Assembly: GCA_030848705.1 (NCBI GenBank)
Contig: CM061245.1
Location: forward strand, 64,506,006 to 64,570,005
DNA length: 64,000 bases
Direction of reading: 5' to 3'
Source of the DNA: Heracleum sosnowskyi
Lineage: Eukaryota > Streptophyta > Magnoliopsida > Apiales > Apiaceae
In this document: in pieces, positions 58,619 through 64,000 of the stretch
How the letters are laid out: each line of letters begins with the position of its first letter
Position numbering within the stretch: position 1 is the first letter of the stretch
The notes under the pieces: generated by a model
Database searches by the model: none
The model's input: only the letters and a program-made list of their open reading frames with translations
Told to the model about the DNA's origin: nothing
Program-made: the position numbers and the translations under genes

Positions 58619-59113
58619 TGTTAGATATAATTGCTGATGATTATTTACCAGTGTTTAAGCAACATGTACTCATCAGAGTTTATGCTAGAAGCCAGTCAGA
58701 GTTTGATAAAGTCTGACGGGATGAGAGTTTATTTAGCTGTCGGTGCTGACATTGAAGATTCTAGAAGCAATATATCTTGAAGATGGAAAGAAGCAAGATA
58801 TATTGAGATAGCTAAAGAAACGGGACAGAAGACAGAAGCAATCCTAAATTGATATAAATTGTATAGCTAATTTATAGGAATATCAATTAGAGATTGATTA
58901 TGTAACTGTGTATTATATAAACACAGATAGGTTAACCCTAAAAGTTATGCGAATACTGAATACATTATTCTTGTAACCTAGCAGCTCTCTATGATATTTT
59001 ACATCACTGAGAGAAGAGTTATTTAATATAATTCAGTTTATTGTTCATAAACAGTGTTCTTTATTGTTATTCTCATACATATATTGATTATATATTGTGT
59101 ATTCGGCCTAACA
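58619..59113 (+). repeat. Element 9 5' LTR
   Basis: 495 bp from TGTTAGATATAATTGC to TTCGGCCTAACA. It contains a TATA box (TATATAAAC at 58914-58922) and TCAGAGTTT motifs near 58675 and 58697. Confidence 0.92.
58914..58922 (+). promoter_or_regulatory. Element 9 LTR TATA box
   Basis: TATATAAAC, followed by CACAGATAGGTTA as in Element 5; the start would be near 58945. Confidence 0.65.
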
Positions 59114-59115
59114 AT

Positions 59116-59127
59116 TGGTATCAGAGC
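59116..59127 (+). other. Element 9 primer-binding site (initiator tRNA-Met)
   Basis: TGGTATCAGAGC two bases after the LTR end. Confidence 0.93.
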
Positions 59128-59177
59128 CAAGGCTGTTTAATATATACAGTTTATTGATCTAAAACATAAGTATAATC

Positions 59178-61433
59178 ATGACTGAAAACTCTCAGGAAGA
59201 TTCTATTGCTCAAAAGGTTCAATCTGCTTCTGTAAGTCGATATGAGTCAATCAGGGTTCCAATGCTCAAACCAGTGGAATATCCAATATGGAAGGTTAAG
59301 ATGACCATGTTTCTAGAAGCCACAGATCCAGAATACCTTGATAGAATCTATGATGGTCCTCATATGCCAACTAAACTGTCTCCTGTAGTTGCTGGTCAAG
59401 AACAAAAGACTGTTCCGAAGGAAAAGAAAGATATGACTCCTGAGGACATCTCATCAATTGCGAAGGATGCAAAAGTTAGACATCTTCTACATAGTGCCTT
59501 AGATAATGTCATGTCTAACAGAGTTATTGGTTGCAAGACTGCCAAAGAAATCTGGGATGCTTTAGAAGTCAGGTGTCAAGGAACAAGTGCTATAAAGAAG
59601 AACAGGAAGACTATTTTAACACAGGAATATGAACACTTTGACTCTAGATCTGATGAAATTTTGACAGATACATATGACAGATTCTGTAAATTGTTGAATG
59701 ATTTGTCTCTTGTTGATAAAGAATATGATCTTGAAGAGTCAAATCTCAAGTTTCTACTATCTCTACCTGAAAAATGGGATTTAAAGGCAACATCAATAAG
59801 AGATAATTATGATCTTGCAGAAACAGATCTTGATGAAATTTATGGGTTGCTTAAAACTCATGAACTTGAGATAGAACAAAGAAACAAAAGGTCTGGAAAG
59901 AAGACAAAATCTGTAGCTCTCAAAGTTGAAGAAAAACTCATGAAGAAAGAAACATCAAAGAAGAAAGCTAAGGGAAAAGCTTTGGTCATAAACTCTGAAA
60001 GTGAGTCATCAAACTCTGATGGTGATTCAAACTCTGATGCTTCTTCTGAATCTGAGGATGATGAAGAACAACTGATGCAAATGGCTGCTTTGATGGTGAA
60101 AACCTTCAAGAAGATGGGTTTTAAAAACTTCAAGAAGGGAAAAAGATTCTCGAGGAAAGATTCAAACTCTGAAAGAAAGAGTTTCAGAAAGTCTGAAGGA
60201 AGGGATACCAAGTATGGAAAGAAAGACAAGTCTGAGATCCAGTGCTACAAGTGTAAAGAGATGGGTCATTATGCTCCAGAGTGCAAGAAAGGAAAATATG
60301 AGAAAGCACTCATCACTAAAGGAAAAGACTGGGCAGATACTTCAGATTCTGATGAAGATGTCAGCTATGCTCTTATGGCAACTGTTGAAGATAAATCTGA
60401 GACATCTGAGAATAAGGTACCTCTAACAACTTATGCTTATGATATTGATAATATATCTGAATTGAGAATTTATCTTAAAAGCATACATGTTAGTTATAGA
60501 GATCAGACTTTAGAAAATGAGAGAATTAAAACTGAGAATCTTAAGCTTAAAGATAGAAATAAATTTCTTAAAGAAGAACTTGTCAACATGCAACAAGTTC
60601 AAAAGGAAAGAGATGATGCTGTTTATGTTGAGCAAGAGTTGTTAAAGAGATTTAAACAACTAGAATCTGATTTAGAGAAAGAGAGGAAGGTAATTAAAAC
60701 CTGGATTAATTCTGGAAAAGACACACATCAAGTTTTTCAAACAGATACAGTTGGGTTAGGTTACTGTGAAAAAGATGAACTAAGGTTTAAAGATAAAGTT
60801 AAAGTTAAACCACAACTTAAACCTGTGAAATTTGTCTATGAATCAAGTAAGCAAACCTCTGTACTTGAAACAGAAGCTGTTAAAGAATCAGTAAAAACTT
60901 GTGTTAAACAGGTGAATGTTGGTTTAATGACAGAGAAACAATTCAAGTATAAGCTCAAAGAGGTAAAGTCTGTTGAAAAACAGAAAGTGTCCAGGAAGAA
61001 TAGGAATGGAAAAGTAGGCATTAATAAAAGAAATGATTATCTGCCTAATTCTGATGCTCCTAGAAAGACATGTCATAGTTGTGGTAGTACTAACCATCTG
61101 GCAAGTTTCTGTACGAAAAACAAAGATATTAATTCTTTATCCTCCAAGACTGGAGTGAAGAATGATTTTGTTAGGGTTAGACCACAGACTTTATACACAC
61201 ATTGTGGGAGCACTTGGCATTAAATTTATACTTGTAAGAGCTATCATGCCATTTATCACAACTATTATGAGTTAAAACCCAACTTGAAATGGGTTAGAGC
61301 AAACTCTGCAAGTGTAAAGTCTGACACGGTTAGCTCAAACTCTGTTGAAAGTTTTTCCGCTGCAAAAGCTAACTATGTTAAGAAAGCCAAAGGATCCAAG
61401 CAAGTCTGGATCCTTAAATCTAACTCTTTGTAA
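59178..61433 (+). pseudogene. gag: Element 9 gag with one premature stop
   Basis: 751 codons in one frame from the ATG at 59178 (MTENSQEDSIAQK) to TAA at 61431, with a single premature TAA at 61221 (after CGSTWH, where Element 5 has a Ser codon). The UBN2-type gag domain spans about residues 20-230. A Lys-rich and Ser/Asp-rich part follows, then CCHC knuckle CYKCKEMGHYAPEC at residue ~356, a long charged helical stretch (~430-530), CHSCGSTNHLASFC near 630 and a third knuckle-like motif that the stop cuts. Unlike Element 5 it has no 4-bp insertion in the N-terminal domain, which shows that the insertion is private to Element 5. Confidence 0.93.
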
Positions 61434-61449
61434 TTGTTTGTGACTGCAG
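61420..61449 (+). promoter_or_regulatory. Candidate 3' splice site at the gag-pol junction of Element 9
   Basis: CTAAC at 61420-61424, a T-rich stretch containing the gag stop TAA and a pol-frame TGA, then CTGCAG|GGC with the acceptor at 61449. Same layout as in Element 5. Confidence 0.55.
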
Positions 61450-62092
61450 GGCATAATGGAAAGTACTCTCGTCTTGGACAGTGGATGTTCAGGACACATG
61501 ACTGGAAATAAAGCCCTACTATCAGACTATGAGGAGAAGGCTGGCCCAAAAGTTTCCTATGGAGATGGAAACATAGGACGTACTATGGGATATGGCATAT
61601 CAATCTTGGAAGTGTCATCATCACAAATGTAGCTCTTGTCCCAGGACTCAAGCATGATCTGCTATCTGTGAGTCAAATCTGTGACAGAGGTTACCATGTA
61701 GATTTTCAACCTGAATACTGTGAGGTTATCAGCAAATCTACAGGGAAAGTTGTTCTAGTTGGACACAGACGGAATAATATCTATGAAGCAAGTTTGGTAA
61801 CAAACTCTGAAGGAAAAGCTGTGTGTCTGTCTGCAAAAATGTCAAATGAAGAGAGTTGGAAATGGCATAAGAAGCTCTCTCACCTAAACTTGAACAACAT
61901 CAATGAGCTAATTCGAAAAGATCTTGTAAGGGGACTTCCAAAGTCAATACTCAGCTTAGATGGTCTGTGTGATTCTTGTCAAAAGGCCAAGCAAAGGAAG
62001 TCATCTTTCAAGAGTAAGTCTGAATCTTCAGTTGTGGATCCTTATCATCTTCTTCATGTTGATCTATTTGGTCCAGTCAATATAATGTCTCT
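61450..62092 (+). pseudogene. pol: Element 9 pol fragment (protease and start of integrase)
   Basis: It begins GIMESTLVLDSGCSGHM right after the acceptor-like site, giving the protease active site. A 1-bp deletion near 61596, relative to Element 5, shifts the frame. The second frame runs through the integrase zinc-binding part (WHKKLSHLN, CDSCQKAKQ) to HVDLFGPVN. There Element 10 interrupts the gene at 62093, so RT and RNase H are not in the window. Confidence 0.9.
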
Positions 62093-64000
62093 TGTGACGC
62101 CCTCCCAATCTGGGGTCATGATCGGGGAGTCACTACAAACTCTATACAATAAACCCGTAAACAATAATATAAACATGCAGACTAGACCCCATACTCTACC
62201 AATGGATCTCAACAGTTGATGGTGTGAAACAAGCATCCACTATCTAATTCATTAATACATAAACATAAGTCTCAAAAGTTATTACATCCATGTCTTAAAA
62301 GTTCTACGTTCTCTATTACAAAACACCTTCTAGATATGGCCATCACCTACCTGAGCTGGCATCCCAAAAACAACCCTATAAGAAGACTTCCTAGCTGTCT
62401 GAAATGTACGTACCATCTTCTCGTTTCACTGTGGGTTAGAATAGGGAAAAAGAATGAGCCAAATGCCCAGCAAGTAATAATAATATGACCATACAGTTAT
62501 CCACTGGGAAACAGTTCCAATATCAATATGTATGACATGGGTATAGCAAAATCCGTATCAATGGGATTATCAAAACAATGAATTGAATATATAGCTTCAA
62601 AACAGTTTCCAACATCAATATATATAGCATGGTTTTAGCAGAATCCATATTAAGGAATTATCGGAACAATGGCATAAATATGCAATTTCAAAGGGTAAAC
62701 CAATTTCATTTTCAAGATATCCGTTTCCAATAAAAGCATTAAGTAATTTTGGAGATTTTTCACAACGCACCGGACAATACGGGTGATCAGCCACGTAAAG
62801 TCCCCATACCGGACACACAGTCCCTCTGGTCCTTGTATTGGGTCCCATTAGGCAACACATTGGCCTTTAGACTAGTCCATCCCTAGTCCATTTATTATAA
62901 GTAAAAAGTGCTGGACCGGCGTTACTCGGCCTCTTACGCCTCCAATCTTAGGAATCCGTGGAAACCATAAATCAGAATTTAAATGAGTCTAAACTTTATT
63001 CCTTTTTAAAACATGTTCAGATATAAAGAAGTCCTTTGGAAATAAGATAAGTTCAATCAAAACAATTTGGATTTCTATTAGTGGAATATAGGAAATATTT
63101 ATCATCGGGTATGTTCTGGTAATGTACTAGAATGAGAGTTAGGTGTGTTCACTTTCAGGTATAAAAAGGGAATGCATAAGTATATGATCAAATTCAGGTT
63201 ATAGAATCATAGGTCATTAGGTTTCAATTCATGGATATGAACAGTGTATAAAGGTTTAAGGATAAAGAACTAAACAAAGGTTTAAGGATAATGAACTAAA
63301 CAAAGCATGGTATATAGTTCAACATGGTATATATGAACAAAGATAAGGGTTATCAATGAACAATAAGTGTTTTCAGAATTAAAGGTATATCAAGGCAAGG
63401 TAACAATTCATATATGCCAAAATGAAACAATGGAATCGAAATACGAAAGCAAGTTTGTATTACTTGCCTTAAGTAGCTAAAAGGGGTAATGAACAATCAC
63501 TGATTCTCCACCTTAGTCTTTCCTTTATCTATAAGTCCCACTTCCTTGAACTTTCTAAGTTCCTCTTCCTTGGACTCTACAAAAGAATATATTCTATCTT
63601 AGTATGCCCTTTCTCAAATGCCAATCCTTTATTCTAAACTACCCAACGCATCCTAAGCGCGTATACACATAATAGTTATACCATAACACAATTATAATCA
63701 TGTAATAGGCAATCCACCATATAATCTCACATCGTCATTTAAATACACATAACATGCTCCTTATACATATATATATGATAATATATCTTTCAAATCATAC
63801 CACACTTGGTATTCCTTAAATCAATTTGATCATGCCAACCATATCCTTAACACGTTTACAACAATGTTTTCATCTCAACAAGCAGAAAAATCTGCTGCGC
63901 ATACTTTACTAAAACATTTTTCATAAATCCAAAAATAATCAAACAATTACCAAATTTGTCAGGCTACTTCCGGATTACTAACTCAACTTAGCATAAAAGT
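62093..64000 (-). mobile_element. Element 10: family X LTR, running off the window
   Basis: Opens TGTGACGCCCTCCC inside Element 9 integrase and continues as X LTR to the window end, with the conserved core at 62751-62905. It resembles Element 3 more than Element 8: for example the GTTTAGTTC/TTAAGG stretch near 63250-63300 and the CTTCCTTGAACTTTC repeats near 63540. Whether it is a solo LTR or a full element cannot be seen. Its left flank is TCTCT. No gene in this stretch. Confidence 0.82.

Larger units (their letters stand above)
58619..62092 (+). mobile_element. Element 9: 5' part of a Sirevirus-type Ty1/copia, sister of Element 5
   Basis: LTR, PBS, gag and the start of pol in plus orientation, inserted in the Element 8 LTR and itself cut by Element 10 inside integrase. 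LTR length equals that of Element 5 (495 bp) but the sequences are clearly diverged, so this is a separate older copy. Its gag has one stop and its pol one 1-bp deletion. The right part lies outside the window, so the target duplication cannot be checked. Confidence 0.9.

Noticed and set aside
1..64000. Endogenous pararetrovirus, DNA transposon, Helitron, LINE, CRISPR array, tRNA or rRNA
   Set aside because: I looked for movement-protein or coat signatures, transposase DDE/hAT motifs with terminal inverted repeats, poly-A tailed ORFs, regular spacer-repeat arrays and tRNA cloverleafs and saw none. All RT segments found are gypsy- or copia-type within LTR elements.

Overview
This window looks like gene-free, repeat-dense nuclear DNA of a flowering plant. 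I found no host gene, tRNA, rRNA or plastid/mitochondrial insert. Almost every base can be assigned to LTR retrotransposons or fragments of them. Protein signatures are typical of plant Ty3/gypsy (chromovirus-like and Tat-like) and Ty1/copia (including a Sirevirus-type element). Most primer-binding sites match initiator tRNA-Met. The protein style fits an asterid eudicot, but the species cannot be fixed from the sequence.

Layout, left to right. Element 1 (1-3307, minus) is the 5' end of a Tat-like gypsy element: 5' LTR, PBS and an open gag that runs off the window. It is inserted in the 3' LTR of Element 2 (3308-13507, minus), a chromovirus-like gypsy whose gag-pol is one frame broken by two TGA codons. 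The 5' LTR of Element 2 (10350-13507) is followed directly by the 3' end of a second internal region (Element 2b, 13508-17827), giving an internal-LTR-internal tandem. Element 2b is split by a solo LTR (Element 3, 14180-17785, plus) of a family called X here. Element 4 is a decayed Ty1/copia (17828-50746, minus), itself split by two large insertions. The first is Element 5 (17970-29888, minus), a young Sirevirus-type copia with intact pol, broken gag and a long extra ORF after pol. The second is Element 6 (36360-50150, minus), a gypsy-derived element with two nearly identical 4.76-kb LTRs around a coding-dead interior. Element 4 also ends in an internal-LTR-internal tandem (50473-50746). Element 7 (50747-52139) is an LTR fragment related to Element 6. 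Element 8 (52140-58618, minus) is a family X chromovirus reduced to two LTRs and a piece of integrase. It is broken by Element 9 (58619-62092, plus), a sister of Element 5, which is in turn broken by Element 10 (62093-64000, minus), another family X LTR running off the window.

Insertions are supported by matching target duplications: TTACA around Element 5, CCATA around Element 6, and GGCGT/GGCAT around Element 3. Insertion order follows from the nesting: Elements 2 and 4 are old, Elements 5 and 6 recent, and Elements 8, 9 and 10 are successive layers.

The observations I rate highest are these. The Sirevirus-type pair shares a gag-pol junction with stops in both frames followed by a 3' splice-site-like sequence. 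The same pair carries a short motif, AAACTCTGA, at very high density. Element 5 has an extra ORF in the envelope position. Element 6 has young long LTRs, a dead interior and one sharply divergent patch between its LTRs. Element 1 has an array of GGGCGCGCCC-type palindromes in its U3.
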